This document shows positions 1-11,831 of a stretch of DNA of 64,000 nt, in pieces. Position numbers and translations under genes: made by a program. Below the pieces are notes generated by a model, which was given only the letters and a program-made list of their open reading frames with translations, did not search any database and was not told the origin of the DNA. Source of the stretch: Corbicula japonica (taxonomy: Eukaryota > Mollusca > Bivalvia > Venerida > Cyrenidae); assembly GCA_038501625.1 (NCBI GenBank), contig JAZAYU010000256.1, positions 496,001 to 560,000 of the forward strand. Reading direction: 5' to 3'. Numbering within the stretch: the stretch's first letter is position 1; every line of letters starts with the position of its first letter.

Positions 1-277
1 ACCATATGTCAGACCTAATATTTACTGTGTCAAATTGAGAATAAGATTATATTACAAATTTCTGAGATTATAAACATATTTAAACCAGTACTCCTGAAAG
101 GCGTTACTGTTTAACTGGCTACATAACCTGTTAAGACTTGCATATTTCAAATCGGAACAATGTCAAGCGTGATTAATTTTATATAACTATGTATATGTCT
201 GTAATTTTCAATAAATGATCAAACAAAATGTGATATATATGTTTTATGATGATTGCTCAATCTAGTTGGTTTTTTAG

Positions 278-3200
278 GTGAAGAAAACAAAGAAGCTAAG
301 GAGGCTCAGGCCAAGAGAGGGAGGATCGCCACAAATGCTCACGCTGTGCCGAAAGAACATATGAAAGGGTAACATGCCTCATCACCTTGTTTATTGTAAA
401 ATTGATTTCCATTGACCTTACAGATATTACAATAACCAATCTAAACTGGTTGCATGCCTGGCAAACAGATGTGCAAAGAGACAAAGATGATAAGGTTGTT
501 TTTTGATATAAATGGTATCAACAAAGACATGTGGCCTGGCTTAATTTCAATAATGCTAGAAGTGTTAAATTGGGCTTGACAAACTGCTTATTGAAGTACT
601 GTTCTCTAAAGGAAGATAGTGAATGGGTATTTGTTTTCTGACGAGCTTGTTCTGTTTTCTGTTGCATTTGAAAAGAAGAGCAGCAGTATGGGGCTGTTAC
701 CATGTAGACTTAGCACTTAACCCTTTCCTTCATATATATGCATTTTTAAGCATGTGCCACCAGTGTAGATTCAGATCAGCCGGCACATCTGTGTCGTCTG
801 ATCAGGATCTGCACTGGTCGCATTTTGGTCAGAAATAACTTAATGAATCAAAAAGCGAACAGTTTAGATCCTGATTAGATGACTCAGAATTGCCGGCTGA
901 TCTGGATCTAAACTGTTCGCCAATGCAAAAAGCGAACAGTTTAGATCCTGATTAGATGACTCAGAATTGCCGGCTGATCTGGATCTAAACTGTTCGCCAA
1001 TGCAAAAAGGTGTATCTATGGAGGAAAGGGTTAACCAGACTCCTGTGTTAATTACTTTAAGTCTGAGAATGGCTTCAATTTGTTACTGCATCTTGTTAGG
1101 ATGATATTCAAATTTGCCTTTAACTCCTTTCTCCATGTATACAGTTTATATTCTGAGTGCAGACCATAAAGGATTTATACTATTTGATTTTAGGTTTCTT
1201 TAGAATCTTTCTGACCAAGAAGCAAACAGTTGAGATCCAGATTAGACTCCACAAATGTGCAGGCTGATCTGGATATACACTGGTGGCACACACTTTGACT
1301 TTTTATAATTGACATGTGGCAGCTTTATTTTAAGTTACTTTTAGCACTGCACTTATTATTATAAAACTTATTGTGTATGGAACAAGGTTTGTTTATCTGC
1401 TAGAATTATGTTATAACAATGTTTTTTTTCTTTAATACTTTCAGAAATAAAATCATTATCATGAGTCAAGTTGGAAAACAAACCATTGCAAGGGTACGTT
1501 TCTATGTTATGTGCTTGAACCTTTTTTTTTTACCATGACATTCTTTTTATTCTTATCTCTTGTTAATACCTAGATTTGTTTGTTGTTGTTGTTTTTACCA
1601 AGAGCTTGAAATCTCATTTTAGCAATTTTGATAAATTTTTTCCCTGCCAAGGAGCATTAAATGTGAGAAATGAGTCGATAATATATTTAAATGTGCAAAT
1701 TAACAGATAAAGGGCTGCCTCAAATTCAAAGAAAGGCAATATTTATCCATTAAATGCTGAGCACATCATTGATGCACCAGTTAAAACTGGTACTGGCCTG
1801 CGCATCCAGGCAGTCTGATCATGGTCTACATTTTGCCATTAAGTTCCATCATTACTTTTTCTTTTTAAACACTGCTATTTACTACTCATTTGGTTAATCC
1901 TTTCCTCCATATATATCCCTTAATGTTCTGGGCGAACAGTGTAGATCCAGATCAGCCAGCACATCTGTGCTGTCTGATCAGGATCTACAGTGTTTGGTTT
2001 TTGATTCATTAGGTCATTTCTGACCAAGATTTGAACAGTGCAGATCCGGATCAGAAAGCACAGAAGTACATGCTGATCTGGATCTACAATGGTAACATGG
2101 GCCTAAAAATGCATATATATGTAGTAAAGGGTAAGGGCTGTTCCAGGAAAAAAGGAGTGAGGGGGGGTGGGTGGAACAGAACTTAAAAATGGGGGTACCA
2201 TCAACACAATTATATTTATTTTCAAACCCCAACCAATAGAATTGTAATATGTCGAAGACCCACCACCACCGCATTATTATTACAATTTATACCCCTCACC
2301 AATGCAATTAGAAACACAAATTGTAGATTTCAGGAGACAAGTTTTTTGTAAACTTGCATGAATTTTTTGTTGATCTAATATTACAAAGATGATTTTACCA
2401 TGCAATTTCAATGTAATCTTTTTCCATGTTAATATCATTTTGTTTGAAATTGTTTCATTTTGATATAATTCGTAAACTGTCCTAACTGCTCATGTTTGAG
2501 AAGGAATAAAGAAAACTTGAAGTGATGAATCAAATATCATTCCGATTCGTTGCACATGTTTCAGATCAACGAGTCCTCACATGGGCAGCCAGTCATAGGC
2601 TGCCAGGATGTAGGCCAGACTGCTCACCAAGGCCTTTACTATGTGAACAGATCGAAAGACTGATTGTACAAATTTGTATTCATGTCTGTTAATGTACTCC
2701 TTATTATTTGTGTCGCTCTATTCTTGGATACGTTAATGAATCCTGATTACTTAAAACATTTTTTTATTCTTTCCGCGTCTTTCTAGTTTACTATTTCATG
2801 GTTTAGTTGAATGTTGTCAAAAAAAGTTATCAAGGAGTGCTCTGGTTTTCTCCATAATTTGTAATAAAAAACTAAAATATAAATTTCTTTGTTTTGTTAG
2901 GTTAAACCCATGTTTTAACAGAATTTAAGTTATGTACAGGCAAGCAGTTTACCTAACCATAATTCTTGGGTATTACCAGAACTAAACTGCTTATGCAGAA
3001 TATCCAGTCTGTTTACTGCTGCTATTATGTTGCAAGGTCATGACACCGATTCAAATTCGGCCTAACTTTTGGTTAACATTCTGACCTAACTTTTGGTTAA
3101 CATTCTGACCATGTTAAAAAACAGATTTGCCCAAGACTGCAACCTCTACAGTGTTAAAAAGATGACTTTTTATGCTACAAGAAAGCCACAGGACATTCAC

Positions 3201-6200
3201 CCATCACAAAAACTCATCTTGAGCATATTGTGCTCTGGTGGGACAAATCCATTAAGTAAATAATTATATATATATATATGGGATTTCCTCATCTTCGGCG
3301 TATATATATTATTCGCCAGTATATACTACATAGTATTACAGGTTTAGATATATGTCACTGAGATTTTGTGTATTATTCGTATTTCTTAAAAGTATACAGA
3401 TTGAACTTAACCAGTACTTATATATGATCATACACAACAATATTGTGAGATTTCATAAAGGTATTTTAAACAGGAAACCAGTAGAACCAGTGGATTTGAC
3501 GTTCCAATAGGCTTCTGCGAACAGGAGCCTGACCAATATCTGAATTTTAGACATGCCACACTTGTCAGCATAAACATCGCTTAATAACGGATTCATTACC
3601 GAATCAGTGATAAAAATTTATAAACATATTGTAATAGTTAGCTTTATACTTACGTTTGAATGTTTCAACAAGGGTATTTAATTTATTTGTGGCCAAAAAC
3701 TTGGCCACATGTTTGATGTCCATGGATCTTGCCATTTTATGCTGGTGTCGATATAACATAACGTCATTAAAAAACAGCGAGTTTTCAGTTTTCGTACGCT
3801 TACCAGCTGTGACAAGTGGATGATTAATGTCGGGTTTTACAGACAAGACAAATTAGTTATAATTGACCACTTTAACCCCCCCCCACCCGAAACACATTTA
3901 GAATGTTTTTATTAACCACAAGCAACACAATTAAAATTGTTAAAATACCCCCAAACAACACATTTGCTTCAATGAATCACCCCCCACCCATCAAATTTTA
4001 ATTAATTTCAGTTCCACCCCCACTCCTTTTTTCCTGGAACAGCCCTTAAACAAATTAAGCAGATGATGGAAACAATTTGCAGAATCTGTAAGACAAGTAC
4101 TAAAAACAAATTATTAATTAGGGAGCATCTGTATTGCCACAAAACAAGTATTAGAATGAAAGCTTTACAGGTGCTTGAAAAAGTTATCTTATACTAGAGG
4201 TGTAGCTAGCTGACTATTCAAGTCGATTCATAATTGTGGTAGGGCCTGAAAACAATGCCACAGTTATAGTGCATTAAGAGCATTCTGAGGAGAATTCTAT
4301 GGATTCAGCAGCATTATAGGCAGCTACATGTGTGCGCATGCTTATACACAATGAGTCACATGCTCTAACATATTTACACTATTATTAATGACAATAAATT
4401 TATTGTAAATTACTATTTTATTTGAAGTTGGAAATAAATGCTTAAGGTATCGCAAATATTGCAAATGGCGAAAACAGGCTAAAATTTCAAAAAATGAATT
4501 TTGGTCTACAATGTTTAGTGCCAATCCTTCAAAATAATGTTAGGGTTATCAAGAAATTCAAGGAAATCTTACTTCCTGGTTCAAAGTGAAAGTAGAAAGT
4601 GAAAGTAGGAAGTAAGTTTTCATTGAATTTCTTGATAACCCTAACATAATTTTGAAGGATTGGCACTAAACATTGTAGACCAGCATATACTTATTTCAGG
4701 TATGAGTTGCTTTGGTATATTGTTCATGAATTTCAGAGTTCTCATGCAAATGGTTTTTCTTTTGTTTTAGTATGTGCTTGGTAATTAGAACATGAATTAG
4801 ACTAAATTGAGCTTGCAAACATTTACTACATCCATAGCTAAATACATTTATTTACTAAAATCTAGGTGGCAATAAGTATTTCCCCCAAAATTCATTTTTT
4901 GAAATTTTAGCCTGTTTTCTCCATTTGCAACGTTTGCGACCTCTTAATACAATGGTAAAATTGATATATTTTATGCCAGAAAATGTATCTGTCACAATTT
5001 CTTGTATTGGGTGTGAAAATCTGGCTTTTGGGAAGCTAAAATAGTCCCTAGGGCCAGATTATACCCTCTCACACATTTGAAAGATTTTTATATTCTAATG
5101 TTGTTTTACAAATCTTGTTTCAGAGTTCGAACACCCTTGAGAACAGCAGTGTCAAGATTCACCGCTGCCATTCTGCTTACATTTATCTTCTATCACCACT
5201 CAGGTATTATCTCGTTTGGAACTTTAGGCTTTTTTATCTGGTATTCAGCCAGCGTATGTATCTTCCACCTCCTAGATATAGTCAGATATATGGAAATATC
5301 TTCAAAGGGGCTCAATGCCAATGTTGTCCATCTTAAATATTTTGCCTGTGGATTTATGTTGGGTTGATAATGCATATTATGCACTGCTCACACTGGCTGT
5401 TTAAAAAAAATAGCCATAATTTTTTTTAAAATAAATTAATAGCCGAAGTTTCACGTGTTGTTTCCACTTTGTTTGGAAAAAGCAGTATAATTATTTGTTT
5501 TGTTTTTTAATTAACATGATTTTATCTAAGATAACATCTATGTTATGAAGATTAACTGTTAATTATTACTTTATTAATTGAATCTCAACGAAAATTGACT
5601 TTATGTAAATTTCTGACGATTTTAATAACAAGGCATTCTTCACTTCACTATTGCAGACAAAATCAATTGTAATAATTAATTAAAATGTTTGTAAAATGTT
5701 CTGGCTGTAGTATATTGCTGCAAGAGTTAAAAAATTCAAGAGAAAATGTTTTGTGTTTATGAATTTTTGCCACATAATGATTCAGTGCATGGAATGTTCA
5801 ACCTTAACTCTATATATACAGGTTTTATAGCATGTGTGAACAGTGTAGATCCAGATTGATGCTGGCTGATCAGGATCTACACTGTTTACTCTTTGGTCAG
5901 AAATAACCTTATGAATCAAAATCAAACAGGGTAGATCCAGATCAGACAGAATGGATGTTCTGTCTGATCTGGATCTACACTGCAGGGCTTTTCATCCTTA
6001 TATAACAGAGGCTTATAAAAGGCCTCTTCCCAATCCAAAAATATAGTATTTTTTCCCAATTGTGGCAGAAACTCTTCCCAAAATGCTAGGTAAGATGTCC
6101 AAAAATGGTTAAAACTCAAGGGAGGAGTGTTTGAAAATTGAAGTCTGGAAAATAAAGTGCTTAATAAATTAGATTTAAGTTAAAAATACCCATTTCTATT

Positions 6201-8726
6201 CAATTTCATAAAGTAGAACCCATCTTTCAATTAATTTTGTTTTCCCAAAATAAACAATTATTGTGCATAAATTTCCCAATTTGAATGGCCAGGGCCTGTT
6301 CCCAATTTTCTGGTGAAAAGCCCTGCACTGTTAACACATATAATAAAACCCATATATATAGAGTAATGGGTTATAGGTAGTTAATCTTTCATTTTAACTT
6401 TGCTATTTTTTAAATTAGTAAGATTATAATATTTTAGATTTTTTTTAGTGTGTGATTGATACTTACAACACTTAAGTCTTCAATAACTTTCTGGAATTTC
6501 CTAAGCCAGATGCACAACCAAGTTATCGATTTTAACTGTGGCACAAAAAATTGGGCGTAATGCTAACAGATATTATGTTTTCAATGAGTGACCTAAATTT
6601 GTTGAATATCAAATTTAATTGACTGAGATAGAAATGAAACTGAAATACTGTTGAAGCAATATGTATTGGGTCAAATTACAGAGGTAGGAGACATAAAAAT
6701 TTTCTAAGTAAATACCATTGAATGTTGATTAATATAGCAGTTTGTTGAATAAACTAAACACAAATTGCATGCAGCCATATTACTTGTTATTACATGTGGC
6801 TTGCCATAAATAAGAAACTAGAAACTTTCATGTTTGAAAATGTAATTGTTCCAGACAATTTATTCCCAGCAGATAAATGATTGCTTTGTATTTCAGATCT
6901 GTAACTATAGAGAAATGTCGAGACACAACCATCATTTTGGGTCCTGTGGAAACGCATGTGTACATGAGTCATTGCGAGTCAGTCACCCTTATAGCTTGTA
7001 CCAGGATCGTTACTATTAGGTATGACTAATAAATTCTTTATTTTTAGAAGGTTACATATTAAGGTTGAACAAAAGGATGCCAATCTTATTTACAATATGG
7101 CCTTTTTAACAAAATAACAATTACAAAACAATTCTATAAAGAACATAAAATGTTAATTAAAACAAAAAAAGTTAGTGAATGTAGGGGAATCAAATGTAGG
7201 ATTAAATAAATATTTGTTCATGACTCTTGACTGTATTTTGTCATAATTATGCCCCTTTTTCACTTAAAATTTAAGAAGAAACCTGGTTTCGTCACATTGC
7301 GTCTTCTTTTATTCTATAAACAAGAATCAATGGAAAAAAACATTTTTACAAGCTTGAAATGTGCTGAATGTGTTGTTTTAATTTCATTCTAGCTACAAGT
7401 CATTTTAAACAGTATTTAGGTGATATATGGTATAAAATAACCTTGATTATAAGCAAAAATTGCTAAAAATGTTGATTTTTAGACTTTTATGTAAAATCAA
7501 CACCTTGGACCATGTAGACACCTTAGAAATTTATACTGAACATTGACTGATAAGTCATTACTTAGTTCATCCCTGCCATCTGATCAGGATCTAAACTGTT
7601 TTCTCATATATTCATTAGGTTATTTTGTGACAAAGAATGTAGATCCAGATCAATAAAAAAGGGTGTGCTATCTGATCTAGATCTACACCATTCACACATG
7701 ACAAAACCTGTATATTAGAGTAAAAGGGTAAAATTTATTTTTCTTCACTACAAATTTGTATACTTTCAGTTCATGCACACTGTGCAAATTGCATGTTCTG
7801 ACACCAAACCCTCCTGTAGTACTGAGTGGAAATGACTCAATCCAGCTTGCTCCATATCATACATTCTATCCCAAACTGGAAGAGCACATGGCAGAAGTTG
7901 GCTTAGGTAGGTGTTATCTTTACTTTTTATCTTCCAATTTCTATTTTGCAACAATATGCCTTTCATGTTTACTGGATGATCCAAACTAGACAGACCCTTT
8001 CATATTGTAACTATTCGTACCTTGTTGATGAAATCTCAGAATACTAAAATCTTGTAAAAGTGTTTTATAAGCAATAAAAACTAAAGGACATCATAAGCCA
8101 TCAATTTATTGAACTTTGGGACAAATTTATCGACTAATGTTTGACCTTTCAAATTTGACCATGTCTGAGGGTAGTGCTTATAAAATTGTATTGTGCACAT
8201 GATCATAAGTTTTGGCATCATACACTTTTTTTTATTGTCCATGTTTGAAGTTCCATTCAATCAATGGGACTAATTTTAAATGGTTTTTGCGCTTGTGTAT
8301 CTTAATAATTGATTTGAAGAGTTCAAGCCATGTTTTTTTATTTTCATTTATGCTATTTTAGGGGCAGACAGGAACATGTGGGACCAGCCCCTTTGTATTG
8401 GCCCTGATCATCGAGAGGAAACCCCTGTTTGGGAGTTACTTCCTGTCAGCGATTTCTTTACCTTTAGTGTGCCATTTGAAATGGAGGGAACTACTAAGGT
8501 AACTCCTGGTGGATTGCCAAGTAAATATCAGCGTGCCCTTAGTCATCGGCACCGTCAGATAGACTCTTGGCAGAAATTGGTGAAAGAGGCCGGGCTTTCT
8601 CGAGACCAACGCAAGGAATTTCAGAGTCTAGTTGAAAGTAGATTTCACACATGGCTGTCAGAATCAGGGCACAAACGAGAACTGGATAGTTTAGTTGTTC
8701 CATCCACCCTTAAGAAGTCTCATTGA
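278..8726 (+). CDS. TBCCD1: TBCC domain-containing protein 1, 3' part (six exons)
   Basis: Exons 278-368, 1445-1493, 5124-5203, 6897-7019, 7770-7906 and 8362-8726; all introns are GT/AG and the phases agree, giving about 281 codons to TGA at 8724-8726. The 5' half lies outside the window; vertebrate TBCCD1 is about 557 residues, so this is the C-terminal half. The exons encode the C-CAP/TBCC beta-helix: IIIMSQVGKQTIAR, then VKIHRCHSAYIYLLSPLR, then VTIEKCRDTTIILGPV, then LHVLTPNPPVVLSGND, ending with a conserved tail containing VPFEMEGTTKV and WQKLVKEAGLSRDQRK. TBCCD1 is a centrosome/basal-body protein needed for centrosome and Golgi positioning; it is related to tubulin cofactor C and RP2. 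The catalytic arginine finger of TBCC/RP2 was not identified here. Recognition of the family is firm from these motifs. Introns contain several MITEs. Confidence 0.93.
717..1034. mobile_element. TTAA palindromic MITE, family 1, with 77-bp internal duplication
   Basis: Family description. The element is about 240 bp, begins TTAACCCTTTCCTCCAT and ends with the reverse complement (ATGGAGGAAAGGGTTAA). It is flanked by TTAA, as in piggyBac-type elements; the superfamily is inference. Inside are four related blocks of about 55 nt in alternating orientation (AGTGTAGATCCAGATCAGCC... then its inverse), so each half is itself a hairpin. This copy has one right-arm block present twice, 850-926 and 927-1003, identical by eye. 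It lies in a TBCCD1 intron. Confidence 0.85.
1894..2134. mobile_element. Family 1 MITE copy
   Basis: TTAATCCTTTCCTCCAT at the left; the right end is degenerate (GTAGTAAAGGGTAA) and abuts the GGGCTG element starting at 2133. Confidence 0.75.
2133..4047. mobile_element. 1.9 kb TIR element (AAGGGCTGTTCC termini)
   Basis: The first about 27 bp (AAGGGCTGTTCCAGGAAAA and onward) recur inverted at the right end (CTGGAACAGCCCTT at 4034-4047), followed by G-rich/C-rich mirror stretches. The flanks resemble degenerate TTAA. It carries no full transposase. A minus-strand ORF at 3846-3604 ends near a consensus donor (C|GTAAGT at 3654-3650). A plus-strand reading at about 2565-2664 (INESSHGQPVIGCQDVGQ..., stop) follows a good acceptor. 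Neither is recognised. Confidence 0.7.
4442..4948. mobile_element. TIR element with a second inverted repeat nested inside
   Basis: Outer inverted repeats of about 60 bp lie at 4442-4502 and 4887-4948 (left has GCAAATGGCGAAAACAGGC; right has GCCTGTTTTCTCCATTTGC). An inner inverted pair is at about 4497-4570 and 4613-4682 (TTGGCACTAAACATTGTAGAC on the right). TTAA sits at both ends. No ORF. It lies in a TBCCD1 intron. Confidence 0.7.
5804..6374. mobile_element. Family 1 MITE interrupted by another MITE
   Basis: A family 1 copy split by the 343-bp insertion at 5983-6325. The right remainder resumes at CACTGTTAAC and ends at GAGTAATGGGTTA. Confidence 0.75.
5983..6325. mobile_element. Nested MITE, CAGGGCTTTTCA termini
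   Basis: Terminal inverted repeats CAGGGCTTTTCATC / TGGTGAAAAGCCCTG, with a duplicated CACTG on both sides (5978-5982 and 6326-6330). No ORF. A hAT-like origin is possible from the CAGGG terminus, but the duplication is 5 bp. Confidence 0.7.
7560..7732. mobile_element. Degenerate family 1 MITE
   Basis: The left end is eroded. Internal TGATCAGGATCTAAACTG and GTAGATCCAGATCA blocks and the right end GAGTAAAAGGGTAA are recognisable. Confidence 0.6.
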
Positions 8727-8877
8727 TGAGGATTTTTTAAATTAGTGCTTTTAACTTTTTATTTGGACTGGTATCAAAAACATTTTGTGATTTTTATTTA
8801 TTTTTAGAAGTAGCATTGATAATTTTTTACAAGGTTGTAACTAATCATTTTATAATGTAAATGTCTGAATATGAGGC

Positions 8878-8883
8878 ATTAAA
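8878..8883 (+). terminator. Probable poly(A) signal of TBCCD1 (ATTAAA)
   Basis: ATTAAA lies about 150 bp after the TBCCD1 stop codon. It is the common variant hexamer; no canonical AATAAA was seen closer to the stop. Confidence 0.45.
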
Positions 8884-9551
8884 TTTGGTATTAAACGAAA
8901 TGCATAGATGAAAAGTGTTCGCTTGTTTTGTTCTGTGTAATTAGACTGTTTGTTACTTGTGATACAAGAAACATCAGGTAGACCAAACAGAAAATCATTG
9001 ATTGTGGAATAGTGTTTAATAATGATATTGTTTATCTGGCTGTTGATTAGGCCAGATTAAATTAATTTTATTAGTTTTATTCCCATCCTTTTCTGTTTAA
9101 CCTTTTCTCCATGGATATGATTTTCATCTAGCGATGTAAACGGGTACCAAATTAAGAATCCAGGTATCCTTCGAACAATCTGAATCATTGGATATTTGGA
9201 TATCCGGATACAAACACTTTGTTTATTTTAATATTGTTGGAAATGGGTGGATTAAACTGTTTTTTCCCTACACATAGTTAAAATCGTTGTTTCTAAAGTC
9301 AGAATTAAATGTTTCCATAGACTGTATTAAATTGTCGTTTCCAAAGACGTGTAAACTTGGTAATTTTAGTAGTTTTATTAAACACAAACAGTAAAACATT
9401 TGTTAAATAAATATTGCAGAAAGTATGGACTTAAAATGACTATTGACTGTATGAATGAAATAAACATGTATTCATTATTTCATTATTATTTTACCTCACA
9501 AAATGTCACGAAACAGCCAACTGTAGAATGGAAGGCATTACAAATGATTTG
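8884..9551. other. Intergenic stretch downstream of TBCCD1
   Basis: AT-rich, no coding signal, no RNA gene. Nothing recognised before the MITE at 9552. Confidence 0.5.
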
Positions 9552-9773
9552 TTAACCCTTTCATCCATAGATACACCTTTTTTGCATTGGTGAGCAGTGT
9601 AGATCTAGATTAGCCAGCACATCCGTGCCATCTGATCAGGATCTAAACTGTTTGCTTTTTGATTTGTTAGGTTATTTCTGACCAAAATGTGACCAGTGCA
9701 GAACCAGATCAGAAGTGCCAGCTGATCTGGATCTACACAGGTAAAAATGCATATAAATGGAGGAAAAGGTTAA
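9552..9773. mobile_element. Family 1 MITE copy
   Basis: TTAACCCTTTCATCCAT to ATGGAGGAAAAGGTTAA, with all four internal blocks. Confidence 0.8.
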
Positions 9774-9973
9774 GAACATAGATCTGAATAAGTCAAGATC
9801 GCAAGATGAAATAAATAATTGAATCCAACAATAGTTTTATAGAACTAAAAAGGAGATAATTAACTTCAGCAAAACTTATGTTTCTATCCTTGAATTCTGG
9901 AGATTTGTCCAGATTCTAACATTAACAAATATTGATCAGAATTATTTGATCTTTATGAAGCTTAAAATATGTG

Positions 9974-11831
9974 TACGAGGGATGATCCAAAATAACGCAG
10001 ACTTTTGTTATAGCTTTTATATTATTCAAAATATCACAAATAAAATTGCACAAGCTTTTATCGGAATATGTCAAGCATATTGTTACAAAATATCAGCAAA
10101 ATACAACATCGTGTAAAAAAATTATGGACAATTTAAATTATACACTAAGCGCTATCCGGCGCAGGTCAAATTAGATCTCTCAACATCAACGACGTTTATT
10201 CACGGGCGCAGCGTTAGCGAAGCGAAGTATGTTCAATTTTTTTTTAAAATAGACCCTGTCATTAGAATGCAATGCCATGGAACCCATTGATTAAACATAG
10301 CAGTGTTTTACTGCTGGTCAATGCCGCGCAAGTGGTTATGAGGCGATCAAGAAATTGGTCTCTTCTCGCTCGTATCGCCGAAGAAACGAGTGGGAATGCA
10401 ATACCCACAGTATGGGGGTTCTTTAGCAGTGGGCGGTTACCTGTAAAAATAGTTCATTACAAATTTGTTTTTGTTATAATTTAACAAGCCTTTGGATTGC
10501 GGACACAGTCTCTGTAGCTGACGCAAGTGTAATTAAAATAAATAACTTATTTATTCTTCTTTGATAATTTATGACTTATTAACGATTCAAATACCAAACA
10601 AAAACATTTTATTAAACAAATTTGTTATTTTATTATTAACATAACTTTAAATAGTTTTTTTTATGTAATTTGTTTGGCAATATCCGTTGCACGCTACATC
10701 ATCAAGTCTAGAATAGTTCGAAAAGCGCCACAATAGTCGAACTTTTGTCCGCTTCAATTGCCTCCCGGCTTGATGTCACTGCCGTAACGCCAATTTTTTG
10801 TCTTTATTACCTTACCCCAGGAATATGTAATGGCTATCCAGACCATAAAAACCCCTACTGGTACCACTTAAAAACTACAGCTCGGCTTACGGAAGATTTC
10901 GTTTGCTTCTGCTAAATTATTTTAGCTTTTCAGGAGGTGATTTTCAAAGATCATGACAGAATTTTATAATAGCGCGTATTTCTGGGTGATCTGACGACGA
11001 CATTTCTGACGTTTTCACGTTGGTGATAGCTCTCTTAAATATTGACTGTTTATAAAACGCAAAGTCCGTATGACGTAAAATTTCGGCATGACATCATTCG
11101 TATACCGTGCTTTGACGTTGTGAAGTTTGGCTCTTTTCCCACTAGTAGTTTTCTTTATATTGACAGGTATTTGCTTTATAAAGTACAATGGCAATGACGT
11201 GCGCCGCCTGCCTGTTACCATGGTTATTCAAATTAGCGACGGGCTTTTAAAATCAATTAAATATATGAATTTATTTTATGCTTTTCAGTGAAATATAAAA
11301 TTTTCCCAGTGAAATAAAAGTGGTATTTCACTGTTTTCAAACAGTGGAATATCATTTTTATTTTCATTGTTTTTTTACGTTGGTACCCAAACGCACATAA
11401 CATTCGGAATGAGAACGTTTAGAAATCGGGCTCAAGTTTCGTCATATGACGTCATGACATCACGTCAAAGACAAACGTTTTTGGCGCCATTTCATGCAAT
11501 GTTTCTGTCTAATTCACACAAATTATGCACTAAAAGCATAAAATAAAAAGAAAATTTGTTTTTACCAGTGTAAGATAGAAATATATTTCACTCGTGAACT
11601 CCTGAATTATGTATTTTCTCGTGGCTTCGCCACTCGTGAAAATACCAATCCCGGAGCTCACTCGATGAAATATATTTCTATCTTACACAGGTAAAAACAA
11701 ATATCCTCTATATTTTAGTTCAGTTTGTTACGTTTGTATTCTTGTTGAATTGAGTATATACTTTATTGCCAAAGTGTTTCAAATTAAGATGCAATAACAA
11801 AAGTCTAAGTAATTTTGGATCATCCCTCGTA
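9974..11831. mobile_element. 1.86 kb TA-flanked TIR element (Tc1/mariner-like, non-autonomous)
   Basis: TIRs of about 40 bp: TACGAGGGATGATCCAAAAT at the left and TTTGGATCATCCCTCGTA at the right, each flanked by TA. The interior has no transposase ORF. A short ORF at 10272-10484 is not recognised. Internal inverted repeats occur at 11557-11715, where GTGTAAGATAGAAATATATT recurs inverted around an ACTCGTGAA... core, and a repeated CAGTGAAATA motif occurs at 11286-11350. TA target and ACGAGGG termini suggest mariner; this is inference. Confidence 0.7.
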
